From: Pseudoxanthobacter soli DSM 19599
GTDB taxonomy: Bacteria; Pseudomonadota; Alphaproteobacteria; Rhizobiales; Segnochrobactraceae
Direction: 5' to 3'
Assembly: GCF_900148505.1 (NCBI RefSeq)
Contig: NZ_FRXO01000002.1
Coordinates: 496,001-560,000, forward strand
Length of the DNA stretch: 64,000 nt
The notes under the pieces were generated by a model. It was not told the DNA's origin. It made no database searches and worked only from the letters and a program-made list of their open reading frames with translations. The position numbers and the translations under genes are program-made. Below are positions 54,278-63,887 of the stretch, piece after piece (the first letter of the stretch is position 1; every line of letters begins with the position of its first letter).

Positions 54278-55576
54278 TTAAGGTGTCGTTGCTTGTTGGT
54301 GCGAAGCGGCCCTCGGCAGGCCCGCGAACAGGAGCCCGCCGGCGACGATGCCGAGGACGACGAACAGTCCGCCCATCGGCCCCGGCGAATGATCCGGCAA
54401 TGCCGCGGCGACGGCCATCGCCCCGCTCACGATGAAGTAGCAGGCCGCCGTGGTCATGCCGCCGATCAGGCCGAGATTGCGGTCGAACAGACCGAGCGTC
54501 ATGCCATACATCAGCGGGCACAGGAGACCGCACGCGGCGAGCACCAGCGCGCAGCCGAGGGACAGCGAGACGATCTCCGTCCCCCACGCCAGCCCGAACA
54601 GGAACAGCGCCAGGGCGCCGAGCATATAGACGCCGAACACGGCGAACCCCAGCCGCCGCGGCGTCGCGCGGCCCGCGAAATAGGAGCAGCCGAGTTCCCC
54701 GGCGAGATTGGCGCCGCCCAGAAGGAAGGCGACGATGCCGTAGCCGGCGGGCGAGAAGCCGAGGCCGTCCTGATAGAGGAAGGGCGCGACGACACCGACG
54801 ACGAGCTGCGCGCTCGCCATCGCGCCGAACACCAGCGTGTAGCAGACGAAGCTGCGGTTGGAGAGCGCGGTGCCGGCGACCGACAGCGTCTTGCGGAGAT
54901 CGACCGGCGTGCGGCGCGCGGGCGCCAGCGTTTCCGGCAGGCCGAAATAGACCGCGACCGTCACCACCGCCGCCATGGCCCCGATCAGGACGAAGATCAT
55001 GCGCCACGACATCACGTCGACCAGCAGGCCGCCGACCGCAGGGGCGAGCACCGGGGCGAGCCCCCAGGCGGCGCCGAGCAGGCCGACGACCGAGGTGAGC
55101 TTCGCGCCGCGAAAAACGTCCGCCGCGATGGCATAGCCGACCACGAGGCAGACCGAGCCGCCGAGGCCCTGGACGAAGCGGAAGGCGAGCATCCATTCCG
55201 CGCTGGCGGCGAGCGCACAGGCCGCGCTCATCGCGATCAGCAGGACCATGCCGGCGAGCACCACCACGCGCCGCCCGAACGCATCCGCGAGAAGCCCCGC
55301 CGGCACGAGCGCGAAGCTCATGCCGAGCATGTAGGCCGTCACCGTGTTCTGGATCAGCGTCGGATTGGCATTCAGCGCCTCGACCATCTGCGGCAGGGCG
55401 GGCGAATAGGCATCGAGCGGGATCTGGCTGAAGGGCACGAGCGCCAGCAACAGCACGATCAGGCGGCCGGCCTTGACCGGGACCGCAGCGGGCACGCCAT
55501 CCGCGTCGCCGCCGCCGGTCACCCGGACCTCCGGCGAGGCCGCAGCGGCCCCGGCGGAGGGGTGCTCTGTCGCCAT
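54278..55576 (-). CDS. MFS transporter, DHA1 Bcr/CflA type
   Basis: 432 residues with twelve predicted transmembrane helices. The family motif ADAFGRRVV is in loop 2-3, with LPQMVEALN near the start. Bcr/CflA members export drugs and other small molecules. The ATG at 55576 follows GGGGGG. It and guaD probably form one unit, so a purine-related cargo is possible but not shown. Confidence 0.9.
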   Translation of the reverse strand: MATEHPSAGAAAASPEVRVTGGGDADGVPAAVPVKAGRLIVLLLALVPFSQIPLDAYSPALPQMVEALNANPTLIQNTVTAYMLGMSFALVPAGLLADAFGRRVVVLAGMVLLIAMSAACALAASAEWMLAFRFVQGLGGSVCLVVGYAIAADVFRGAKLTSVVGLLGAAWGLAPVLAPAVGGLLVDVMSWRMIFVLIGAMAAVVTVAVYFGLPETLAPARRTPVDLRKTLSVAGTALSNRSFVCYTLVFGAMASAQLVVGVVAPFLYQDGLGFSPAGYGIVAFLLGGANLAGELGCSYFAGRATPRRLGFAVFGVYMLGALALFLFGLAWGTEIVSLSLGCALVLAACGLLCPLMYGMTLGLFDRNLGLIGGMTTAACYFIVSGAMAVAAALPDHSPGPMGGLFVVLGIVAGGLLFAGLPRAASHQQATTP

Positions 55577-55651
55577 GCGGTTCCCCCCAGCGCGGCGCCA
55601 TCCCCATGGCGCCATGAGCCTGTATGTCCGGCGCCTGTACGTGCAGAGCCT

Positions 55652-55694
55652 GTATCGTCCGGAGCGAACCACGATCCGGACGGAAAGCGCTTTC
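55652..55694. repeat. Dispersed palindromic repeat, family 2 copy B (diverged, inverted)
   Basis: CGTCCGGA (55656-55663) pairs with TCCGGACG (55675-55682), followed by GGAAAGCGCTTTC. On the minus strand it shares AGCGCTTTCCG and CGCTCCGGA blocks with the hairpin at 32605-32640. Confidence 0.6.
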
Positions 55695-55765
55695 GCCGTG
55701 GGGCAGTCTAGGCACGCGACGTTGGCGCCGTCCAATCGAATCTCCGCCGCAGATGATGAGCCGGC

Positions 55766-57259
55766 TCAGGCCTCGTCGAGATAACGCCGATGGAGATGCG
55801 CCTTGAACACCGAGGCGTCGAGCGGCCGGCCGGTGGCGCGGGTCAGCAGCTCGGGGGTTTCGTAGAGCGAGCCGAGGCCATGGACATGGGTCCGCAGCCA
55901 GCCGACGAGCGGGCCGAAATCGCCCCCGGCGATCGCCTCCATGATGCCGGGGTCCGCCTGCCGCGCCGCATCGAACAGCTGCGCCGCGGTCATGGCGCCG
56001 AGGGTGTAGGTCGGGAAATAGCCCCAGCCACCGCTCGGCCAGTGCACGTCCTGCAGGCAGCCGAGTCGGTCGTTCGGCGGGACGATGCCGAGAAGCGCCG
56101 CCATGCCGGCGTTCCAGGCCGCCGGCAGTTCGGAGAGCGGCATCTGATCGGCGATCAGCGCCTTCTCGATGCGGTAGCGCAGGATGACGTGGGCGGGATA
56201 GGTGACCTCGTCGGCCTCGACGCGGATGAAGCCGGGCGCGACGCGGGTGAACCGCCGGCGCAGCGCCTCCGCCTCCCACGCGGGGCCGGAGCGGCCGAAC
56301 GCCTCGCGCAGCACGGGCGCGGCGAACGCCAGGAACGCGGCGCTGCGACAGGCCTGCATCTCCATCAGCAGCGACTGGCTCTCGTGGATGCTCATGCCGC
56401 GGGCGCGGCCGACCGGCTGCGCCATCCAGGCCGCCGGGCGACCCTGCTCATAGAGCGCATGACCGGTCTCGTGCAGCACGCCCATCAGCGCGCTCGCGAA
56501 ATCGGCCTCGTCGTAGCGGGTGGTGATGCGGACGTCGTCGTCCGCGCCGCCGCAGAACGGATGGGTGGAGACGTCGAGCCGTCCGCGGGTGAAGTCGAAG
56601 CCGAGCGCCGCCATCATCCTGAGGCCGAGGGCGCGCTGGGTTTCCACCGGAAACGGACCTTCGAGCGGCGGATCGGCCGGCCGGCGCGCCTGCCGTTCCA
56701 TCACCTCGGCGGTGAAGCCCGGCAGGAAGGCGGCGAGATCGTCGAACAGGAGATCGATGTCCGCCGAGCGACCGCCGGGCTCGTAGTCGTTGAGGAGAGC
56801 GTCATAGGGCGAGAGCCCCAGCCGCTCGCCCTTGGCGACCGCGATCTCGCGCTGGAGGCGCAGCACCTCGGCAAGGCGCGGCAGCAGGGCCGGAAAGTCG
56901 GAAGCCGCGCGCGCCTGGCGCCACGCCATCTCGCACGCGGCGACGGCCCGGGCGGACGCGGCGACGAGATCGGCCGGCAGCGCGGTCTCGACCGTCCAGA
57001 TGCGGCGGATCTCGCGCAGGTTCGCCCGCTCCCAGACGCCGAGGCCGGTATCGGCCTCCGCCGACGCGATCAGGTCGCCGAGACGCGGATCGGTCGTCAT
57101 GCCGTGACGCAGCACGTTCAACGCCGCGAGGCTTTCACCACGCCGGGCCGAGGCACCGACCGGCATCATCACGTCGTTGTCCCATTGCAGGATGCCGAGG
57201 GCATCCGACACCGCTGCGATCCGGCCGAAATGGTCCGAAAGATCCTGATAGGCGGTCAT
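55766..57259 (-). CDS. M32-family carboxypeptidase (Taq type)
   Basis: 497 residues, normal for M32. The zinc motif is HETGH at H263-E264-H267, with the downstream glutamate in HESQS, and the family's DVRITTRY and GIVPPNDRLGCLQDVHW segments. It removes C-terminal residues from peptides in the cytoplasm. ATG 57259 (MTAYQDL) is chosen by family length. It is separate from guaD, with a 189-bp spacer. Confidence 0.93.
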   Translation of the reverse strand: MTAYQDLSDHFGRIAAVSDALGILQWDNDVMMPVGASARRGESLAALNVLRHGMTTDPRLGDLIASAEADTGLGVWERANLREIRRIWTVETALPADLVAASARAVAACEMAWRQARAASDFPALLPRLAEVLRLQREIAVAKGERLGLSPYDALLNDYEPGGRSADIDLLFDDLAAFLPGFTAEVMERQARRPADPPLEGPFPVETQRALGLRMMAALGFDFTRGRLDVSTHPFCGGADDDVRITTRYDEADFASALMGVLHETGHALYEQGRPAAWMAQPVGRARGMSIHESQSLLMEMQACRSAAFLAFAAPVLREAFGRSGPAWEAEALRRRFTRVAPGFIRVEADEVTYPAHVILRYRIEKALIADQMPLSELPAAWNAGMAALLGIVPPNDRLGCLQDVHWPSGGWGYFPTYTLGAMTAAQLFDAARQADPGIMEAIAGGDFGPLVGWLRTHVHGLGSLYETPELLTRATGRPLDASVFKAHLHRRYLDEA

Positions 57260-57554
57260 GACGTTCGTTCCGGTCCGTTCGCAGAGGCGGGCGTTCTGGT
57301 GGAAATGCCTGAGAAAAGATTCGCGCCCGCGATTGTGACCGCCGCGGCTCCCGCCGGCAATTTCCAAACGGCTCCGGCCGGTTCGCGGCCGCGAGGCGAC
57401 GCAGAACTGCAACGACGGACCGCGTTGTCGCCGGAAGCGGCGAAAATATGGCCGCGACGCCGGCGATGCCCTTGCGACGACGGCCTTCAGGCGGCATTCA
57501 GACCGGAGCCGGCCTGGCAGGCGGCGACGCGCATCACGTTCCGGGAACCGGCCA

Positions 57555-59282
57555 ATGCATCACGACGTCACTCTCATTGCGATGCTCGCCATCGGCTTCG
57601 TGTTCGCCTTCGTGTTCGGCTATATCGCCGACCGGCTGCGCCTGCCGCCGCTCGTGGGCTACCTGATCGCCGGCGTGATGATGGGACCGTTCACGCCCGG
57701 GTTCGTGGCGGACGCCGGGCTGGCGAGCGAACTGTCCGAGATGGGCGTCATCCTCCTGATGTTCGGCGTCGGCCTGCACTTCTCGGCCGCCGACCTGCTC
57801 GCGGTCCGCGGGGTGGCGGTCCCGGGCGCGGTCGGCCAGATCCTGCTCGCGACGCTGCTCGGCATCGGCATGTGCCTGTCCTGGGGCTGGAGCCTCGGTG
57901 CCGGCATCGTCGTCGGCCTCAGCCTTTCGGTCGCGAGCACGGTCGTGCTTCTGAAGGCGCTGGAGGAGCGCAACCTGGTCGATACGGCGAACGGCCGCGT
58001 CGCGGTCGGCTGGCTGATCGTGGAAGACCTCGCCATGGTGCTGGCGCTGGTGCTGCTGCCGGCCTTCGCCGGCGTGCTCGGCGGCCACGAGAGTGCCGGG
58101 GCTGCCGGCCACGGCGCTGCGGGCGACGCGCAGCCGATCCTCCTCACCATCGCCATCACGCTCGGCAAGGTTGCCGCCTTCGCCGCCCTCGCCATCACCC
58201 TCGGCCCGAAGGTGGTGCCATGGATCCTCGCCCGGGTCGCGCGCACCGGCTCGCGCGAGCTGTTCACGCTCTCCGTGCTCGCCATCGCCCTCGGCATCGC
58301 CTACGGCTCGGCGGCCGTGTTCGGCGTGTCCTTCGCGCTCGGCGCGTTCTTCGCCGGCGTCGTGCTCAGCGAGTCCCATTTCAGCCACCGGGCCGCCGCC
58401 GATTCCCTGCCGCTGCAGGACGCCTTCTCGGTGCTGTTCTTCATCTCGGTCGGCATGCTGTTCGACCCCTCGATCCTGATCCGCGAGCCTGATGCGGTGC
58501 TGGGCGTGCTCGCGCTCATCATCGTCGGCAAGGGCGTGATCGCGTTCGGCATCGTGCTCGCGCTCGGCTATCCCGTCTCGACCGGCCTGATGGTTTCGGC
58601 CGGCCTCGCCCAGATCGGCGAGTTCTCGTTCATCCTGCTCGCCCTCGGCATCTCCTACGGCCTGATGCCGCCAGAGGGCCGCGACCTCGTGCTCGCCGGC
58701 TCCATCCTGTCGATCATCCTCAACCCGGCAGTGTTCTTCGTCACGGGAATGCTGCAGAAGCGGTTCGCCCCCGCACCCGGCAAGCCCTTCTTCGGCGAAA
58801 AGCGCTTCCACGCGCTTGAGAAGGACCTCGCGCGCAACAAGGCCCGCGGCGAGGAGCGGGAACATGCCCGCAAGCTGGAGATCGAGGAACTCATCAAGAC
58901 GTTCCCGATGCTGTCGCTGATCGACGAGCACGATCAGGATTCGCTCTTGCTGCTGTTCCGGCCGAAATCCGCCTCGCCCGGGCAGCGCGTGATCCGCAAG
59001 GGCGACCGGGGCGACGCGATGTATTTCATCTCCTCGGGTGCGGTGGAGGTGCAGGTGGGCGACCACCGCATTCCCCTCCAGGCCGGAGCGATCTTCGGCG
59101 AAATGGCGCTTCTCTCCGGCGAGCGGCGTACCGCCGACGTGACCGCGGTCGATTTCTGCCAGTTCCAGGTTCTCGACCGGCGGGATTTCAACCAGTTCAT
59201 GACCCGCCACCCGGCGTTGCGCGCGGCCATCGACCGCATGGCGACCGAACGGCGCGCCATGAACCGCGCCGAGACGGCCTGA
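57555..59282 (+). CDS. CPA2 cation:proton antiporter with C-terminal cNMP-binding domain
   Basis: 575 residues. About twelve transmembrane helices (5-400) carry KefB/NhaS-type motifs (LRLPPLVGYLIAG, LSVASTVVLL, ALGAFFAGVVLSES). A charged linker leads to a cyclic-nucleotide-binding-like domain (about 455-560, with GDRGDAMYFISSGAVEV and FGEMALLSGERRTADV). The TrkA-N domain of Kef proteins is missing. Gating by cAMP/cGMP or a related ligand is inferred. Confidence 0.92.
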   Translation: MHHDVTLIAMLAIGFVFAFVFGYIADRLRLPPLVGYLIAGVMMGPFTPGFVADAGLASELSEMGVILLMFGVGLHFSAADLLAVRGVAVPGAVGQILLATLLGIGMCLSWGWSLGAGIVVGLSLSVASTVVLLKALEERNLVDTANGRVAVGWLIVEDLAMVLALVLLPAFAGVLGGHESAGAAGHGAAGDAQPILLTIAITLGKVAAFAALAITLGPKVVPWILARVARTGSRELFTLSVLAIALGIAYGSAAVFGVSFALGAFFAGVVLSESHFSHRAAADSLPLQDAFSVLFFISVGMLFDPSILIREPDAVLGVLALIIVGKGVIAFGIVLALGYPVSTGLMVSAGLAQIGEFSFILLALGISYGLMPPEGRDLVLAGSILSIILNPAVFFVTGMLQKRFAPAPGKPFFGEKRFHALEKDLARNKARGEEREHARKLEIEELIKTFPMLSLIDEHDQDSLLLLFRPKSASPGQRVIRKGDRGDAMYFISSGAVEVQVGDHRIPLQAGAIFGEMALLSGERRTADVTAVDFCQFQVLDRRDFNQFMTRHPALRAAIDRMATERRAMNRAETA

Positions 59283-59519
59283 CGTGCGCCACACCCGAGC
59301 GGCCGGGACGCAGCGTCCGGCTCTCAACTTCCTGAACCGGCGGCGGTTTGTCGCCACGAACCCTCACAACAGACGCGGCGCTTGAACCGCCGCATGGCCC
59401 GCGGCCGCGGGCCTCCCGCGCAGAACGCCCCCCGCCATGCAATGCTGGCGAGCGGTATCGGACCAGCGGCAAACACGGGTGGGTTGAGGCACGCCCGAGA
59501 GACGGTTATCCGATAGATC

Positions 59520-60902
59520 ATGGACCAGATATCCGACGATCATCCGGCCGGTGCATCCACCGCCGCCGCGCAGGATCCGCAATCCGTTCTCGCCGGGATC
59601 GCGGCAGAGAACGCGGATGCGCTGGTCGACCTGTTCTACGGCACCTTCATGCAGGACGCCGAGGGATCGGCGTTCCTGAGCCATGCCATGGTGCAGGAAC
59701 GGCTGAAGCCGGGCCTTCGGCGATGGCTGCTGGAGCTTCTGGCCTCTGACCCCGACGGCGATCGGGTATCCTTCGAGGCGCATCAGCGCGCGATCGGCGC
59801 GATCCATGCGCGCGTCCGGCTGCCGGCCCACCTCGTCATGAAGGGAACGATGTTCCTGAAAAACGCCCTCGCGGCGGATCTCGTGGCAAGCCCGCTCGAC
59901 CGCGACGGACTGGCGAGCGCCCTCGGACTGCTCAACAGCCGCATCGACGACGCCATGTGCCTGATGGGCGAGGCCTATGTCTCGGTCAGCACGCAGGGTG
60001 CCGAGGTGGACGAGGCCTTCCGCCTGTTCGCCATCGGCCAGGACAGCACCGTCGATCGCGAGAGCCAGCGCGCCGCGCTGATGGAATGGAGCCAGTCGAT
60101 CCTGTTCAGCCTGCTCGGCAATGGCGGCGCCGGCGGCGCCCTGCCCCCGATCGGGTCATCGCCGTTCGGGCTCTGGGTGCACCACCGTGCCGGGCTGATG
60201 TTCCAGGGATCGCCGTCGCTCGAGACCATCAACGCCAACCTCCAGAACATCGACCGCGTGCTGCTGCCCAAGATCGCGGAGGCGCGAGAGGCGGGAGGGC
60301 CACCGCTGTCGGCGCTGACGAGCCGCCTCCAGACGATGGTCGACGAGATCAAGTTCCTGCTGGGCGAGCTGTTCCAAAGCGTCGCCGGCCTGGAAAGCGG
60401 CCGCGATCCGCTGACACGCACCCTGAACCGGCGTTTTTTGCCTTCGATCCTCGGCCGCGAGACCGCGATCGCGATCAAGGGCGGCGCGCCGTTCACCCTG
60501 CTGATGCTCGATGTCGACCATTTCAAGCGGATCAACGACGGCGCCGGCCACTCGGTCGGCGACCTCGTGCTGCGCCAGGTCGCCGACGTGATCCTCGATA
60601 CCGTGCGCCTCAGCGACTTCGTGTTCCGCTATGGCGGCGAGGAATTCCTGATCGCCCTGATCGAGACGAATGCCGCCGCGGGCATCGAGATCGCCGAGCG
60701 CATACGGCAGTCGCTCGAGAGGAAGACACTGAACCTGCCGGATGGGTCGGACTGGCGCGTCACCGTGTCGATCGGCGCCGCGACCTTCGACGGCCATCCG
60801 GACTACACTCATCTGATCGATCTCGCCGACAAGGCGCTCTATGCGGCGAAGCAGCAGGGCCGCAACCGGACGGCGACGGCACAGGCGATCGCCCTGTCCT
60901 GA
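59520..60902 (+). CDS. Globin-coupled diguanylate cyclase (DosC-like)
   Basis: 460 residues. A globin sensor (about 25-165) has its proximal histidine H96 in IGAIHARVRLPAHLVMKG, like E. coli DosC. A middle linker (170-290) precedes the GGDEF domain with GGEEF at 372-376 and an RxxD inhibitory site (R363-D366). It should make c-di-GMP in response to oxygen or another heme ligand. It is 237 bp downstream of the antiporter. Confidence 0.9.
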   Translation: MDQISDDHPAGASTAAAQDPQSVLAGIAAENADALVDLFYGTFMQDAEGSAFLSHAMVQERLKPGLRRWLLELLASDPDGDRVSFEAHQRAIGAIHARVRLPAHLVMKGTMFLKNALAADLVASPLDRDGLASALGLLNSRIDDAMCLMGEAYVSVSTQGAEVDEAFRLFAIGQDSTVDRESQRAALMEWSQSILFSLLGNGGAGGALPPIGSSPFGLWVHHRAGLMFQGSPSLETINANLQNIDRVLLPKIAEAREAGGPPLSALTSRLQTMVDEIKFLLGELFQSVAGLESGRDPLTRTLNRRFLPSILGRETAIAIKGGAPFTLLMLDVDHFKRINDGAGHSVGDLVLRQVADVILDTVRLSDFVFRYGGEEFLIALIETNAAAGIEIAERIRQSLERKTLNLPDGSDWRVTVSIGAATFDGHPDYTHLIDLADKALYAAKQQGRNRTATAQAIALS

Positions 60903-60971
60903 GCCGAGGCAGGCCCGTGGCGTCCGCGACCGGATGCCGGCTTCGCCCGACGACGTGAAAGGTCTATCGCC

Positions 60972-61592
60972 ATGCCGATTCCGCTCCCCTCGCGCACGGT
61001 CACGCCGCGCGGCTTCGCCCGTTTCGCGCTCGCCACCCTCGCCGCCGTCGCGGCCTTGGCCTCGGCCGCGGGTTCGGCGGAAGCGGCCCTGCGGTTGCCG
61101 CCGGGCGTGCGCTGCGTCGAAAGCGGCCCCTATGCGGTCGTGGCCGCGCCGCCCGCGGACGGCAAGGGCGGCGATACCATCATCGCGCGCAAGCCGACCG
61201 ACCGGGATACGCTCTGCAGCACGAGGCTCGGTCCCGACGACATCGCCATCGCAGGCCCCGCCGACGGCGTGCGGCTGCTCGGTGCGGCGCGCGGCTTCGT
61301 GATTGTCGACGACATGGCGCCCACGGCACCGAATACGCTGACCATCCGCGACATCGCGACCGGCGCCACGGTGTGGCAGGCGCGCTATGTCGACCGCGAA
61401 TGGCCGCTCATCAAGCCGACCGACGTGACGCTGCTGCTCTATGTCGGCGAGGGCACGCCCGAGACCTGCCCGGACTACGACAAGCTCAAGGCCCAGAACC
61501 AGCGGCCGGTCGTGATGGAACGCTCGGTGTTCGACTTCAAGACGCTGACCCTGGAGCGCCTCGGCCCCAAGCGGTGCGCCGCCGCGCGATAG
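60972..61592 (+). CDS. Exported protein of unknown function
   Basis: 206 residues with a Sec signal (basic n-region, hydrophobic core, AEA-AL). The mature part is beta-rich with four cysteines (RCVESG, LCSTR, TCPDY, RCAAA) that may form two disulfides. It follows the globin cyclase by 69 bp on the same strand, perhaps in one transcript. No family recognised. Confidence 0.75.
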   Translation: MPIPLPSRTVTPRGFARFALATLAAVAALASAAGSAEAALRLPPGVRCVESGPYAVVAAPPADGKGGDTIIARKPTDRDTLCSTRLGPDDIAIAGPADGVRLLGAARGFVIVDDMAPTAPNTLTIRDIATGATVWQARYVDREWPLIKPTDVTLLLYVGEGTPETCPDYDKLKAQNQRPVVMERSVFDFKTLTLERLGPKRCAAAR

Positions 61593-61635
61593 GCCGGCGG
61601 CACGGACCGGCGGATACCGCAAGCGTGACGGGAGG

Positions 61636-62589
61636 TCAGCCCGGCCGGGCCGGTGCCGCCAGCACGGCGGCGGTCGCCTCGTCGAGCCGGCTCATTTCCA
61701 CGCGCGCAAGCTCGATCAGCCGCCGCAGCGCGTCCGGAACCTGCCGCCGGCTCGGATAATAGACGTGGAATGCGGGGCCGTAGGAGGTCCACTCCGGCAG
61801 CACGCGCTCGAGCGCGCCCGAGGCCAGTTCGGCGCGGACGTGGGCGGCGAGGCAATAGGCGATGCCGGCGCCACGCAAGGCCGCATCGATGGCGAGCTGC
61901 GTCTCGTTCACGACGATGGAACTGCGCAGGTCGACCGTGCGGGCGCTTTCGCCGTCGCCGAGTTCCCAGTGATAGAGGCTGCCGTCGCCGAGCCGGAGCC
62001 CGATCGAGGCATGGCGGTGGAGGTCCTCCGGCGTCCGCGGGCGGCCGCGCGCGGCGAGATAGGACGGGCTCGCCACCGTCACCCACGCGAGATCGCGGCC
62101 GAGCGGCGCCGCCACCATGTCCTGCGGCACGCGGTTGCCGTAGCGGATGCCGGCATCGAAGCCGGCGCTGAAGACGTCGACCATGGCGTTGTCCACCATG
62201 ATGTCGAGGCTCACCCCCGGGAACTGCCGGGCATAGTCGGCGAGGATCGGCGCCAGGATCAGCCGGGCGGCATCGTTCGGCACGTTGAGGCGCAGCCGCC
62301 CGACCGGCCCCTCCCGGAACAGGTTCAGATCCTCCACCGCCTCGCCGATCTCGCGAAAGCCCGCTTCGAGGCGTGCCAGCAGCCGTTCGCCGGCTTCGGT
62401 GAGCGTGACGCTGCGGGCGGTGCGGTTGAGAAGCCGCACCCCGAGGCGGGTTTCGAGATTGCGGACCGCGTGGCTGAGCGCGGACGTCGAAACGTCCAGC
62501 AGCGACGCCGCCCTGGTGAAGCTGCGGCAGCGCGCAACCTCCATGAACACGCTGAGATCGCCGAGGTCGGTTCTGGACAGGGGGAGCAT
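61636..62589 (-). CDS. LysR-family transcriptional regulator
   Basis: 317 residues. Winged helix at about 5-65 (VFMEVARCRSFTRAASLL, RTARSVTLTEAGERLL), then the effector domain with DAGIRYGNRVPQDMV and AGIAYCLAAHV. GGAAG precedes the ATG at 62589; ATG 62613 is possible. It is divergent from the aldo-keto reductase, with a palindrome between them. Confidence 0.93.
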   Translation of the reverse strand: MLPLSRTDLGDLSVFMEVARCRSFTRAASLLDVSTSALSHAVRNLETRLGVRLLNRTARSVTLTEAGERLLARLEAGFREIGEAVEDLNLFREGPVGRLRLNVPNDAARLILAPILADYARQFPGVSLDIMVDNAMVDVFSAGFDAGIRYGNRVPQDMVAAPLGRDLAWVTVASPSYLAARGRPRTPEDLHRHASIGLRLGDGSLYHWELGDGESARTVDLRSSIVVNETQLAIDAALRGAGIAYCLAAHVRAELASGALERVLPEWTSYGPAFHVYYPSRRQVPDALRRLIELARVEMSRLDEATAAVLAAPARPG

Positions 62590-62970
62590 GGCGTCTTCCG
62601 ATATCCGCGACATTGAAGAAAGATGAAGACATGGGGCGCGATCGATGCGCGATGCCGCGTGATGGGCCGTTTTTCGCGCAATTCAAGACCGTATCATTGA
62701 ATTTTCCTCAACGCTTCGTTCAGGTCGAGGCCGTTTCCTTCCCGGATGCAGGTGTTAAGTTCCAGTGCGGGACGGCGGCGCCATCGGGGGGCGATGGCCA
62801 CGCGCACCGTTCGAAGCGAACGGTCTTCGCGTGTTTCGCCGGCACCCGGCCATGACCATCACGCCGCCTCGCGGCATTCCCGGCGGTGCGGGCTCGTCGG
62901 CGAGGCGCTTGCGCCCTGCCGGGTTTCCGTTCCCCCACGCGCCACTGCGACAGCATTCAGGAAGACATCC
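62590..62970. other. Divergent spacer between lysR and the aldo-keto reductase
   Basis: About 380 bp without a convincing gene. It holds the palindrome listed separately and should contain both promoters. Confidence 0.5.
62680..62703. promoter_or_regulatory. Candidate LysR operator
   Basis: AATTCAA-N10-TTGAATT, perfect 7-bp arms, 91 bp before lysR and about 270 bp before the reductase. The AT-rich symmetric form suits a LysR site; binding is inferred. Confidence 0.5.
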
Positions 62971-63801
62971 GTGACAACGCAACCTCATCTGACGTTCAAC
63001 GACGGCCGCGCGATCCCGCAGGTCGGGCTCGGCGTGTGGCAGACCCCGAACGACGTCGCCGTCACCGCCGTGCGCACGGCGCTGGAGGCGGGCTACCGGC
63101 ACGTCGACACGGCCGCGATCTACGAGAACGAGACGGGCGTGGGCGAAGGCATCCGCGCCGCCGGCCTTCCGCGCGACGATCTGTTCGTCACCACCAAGGT
63201 GTGGAACGCCGACCAGGGCTTCGACGCCACGCTGAAGGCGGCGGACGCGAGCCTGAAGCGGCTCGGGCTCGACCATGTCGATCTCTACCTCATCCACTGG
63301 CCGGCGCCCCGCAAGGGCCTGTTCGTCGATACGTGGCGGGCGCTCGTCCGGCTGCGGGAAGAGGGACGCGCCCGGTCGATCGGCGTGTCGAACTTCGAGG
63401 TGGAGCATCTCGACCGCATCATCGCGGAGACCGGCGTGACGCCGGCGATCAACCAGATCGAGCTGCATCCGCGCTTCCAGCAGAAGGCCCTGCGCGCGGC
63501 CCACGCCGAACGCGGCATCGTCACCCAGTCCTGGAGCCCGCTCGGCCAGGGCACCCTCCTCGCCGATCCGGCCATCGCCGCCATCGCCGCCAAGCACGGC
63601 CGCACCCCGGCCCAGGTGATCATCCGCTGGCACATCGACAGCGGCCTCGTGGTGATCCCGAAATCGGTCACGCCGAGCCGCATCGTGGAGAATTTCGACG
63701 TGTTCGGCTTCAAGCTCGACGAGGCGGACCTCGCCGCCATCGCCGCGCTCGATGCGCAGGACGGCCGCATCGGCCCCAACCCGATGACCGCGGCGTTCTG
63801 A
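62971..63801 (+). CDS. Aldo/keto reductase (DkgA/2,5-diketogluconate reductase type)
   Basis: 276 residues. The catalytic tetrad is D46, Y51, K76 and H109 (DTAAIYENE, TTKVW, LIHWP). GVSNFEVEHL and IPKSVTPSRI (NADPH pocket) are present. It reduces aldehydes and ketones with NADPH. GTG 62971 follows AGGAAG; the frame upstream is not family-like. Likely controlled by the divergent LysR protein. Confidence 0.93.
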   Translation: MTTQPHLTFNDGRAIPQVGLGVWQTPNDVAVTAVRTALEAGYRHVDTAAIYENETGVGEGIRAAGLPRDDLFVTTKVWNADQGFDATLKAADASLKRLGLDHVDLYLIHWPAPRKGLFVDTWRALVRLREEGRARSIGVSNFEVEHLDRIIAETGVTPAINQIELHPRFQQKALRAAHAERGIVTQSWSPLGQGTLLADPAIAAIAAKHGRTPAQVIIRWHIDSGLVVIPKSVTPSRIVENFDVFGFKLDEADLAAIAALDAQDGRIGPNPMTAAF

Positions 63802-63847
63802 CGGATCCCGGGCGCAACCGACGCGGATATCCCCCTTCGCGAAGAAA

Positions 63848-63873
63848 GGCAGGCGGCCCGGAGGCCGCCTGCC
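63848..63873 (-). terminator. Rho-independent terminator of the outer-membrane protein gene
   Basis: A perfect 11-bp stem (63848-63858 with 63863-63873) with a CGGA loop, followed on the minus strand by TTTCTTC. It lies between two converging stops and may also stop the reductase transcript. Confidence 0.82.
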
Positions 63874-63887
63874 TGTGTTCCCGGCCG

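Noticed and set aside
52863-56279. A 1138-codon minus-strand frame spanning guaD and beyond
   Set aside because: Only the last 465 codons match guanine deaminase. The rest is antisense or out-of-frame overlap with the MFS gene and is Arg/Gly-rich without any domain.
59296-59322. Hairpin-like sequence after the antiporter gene
   Set aside because: The loop would be a single base and there is no T-run, so it is not a credible terminator.
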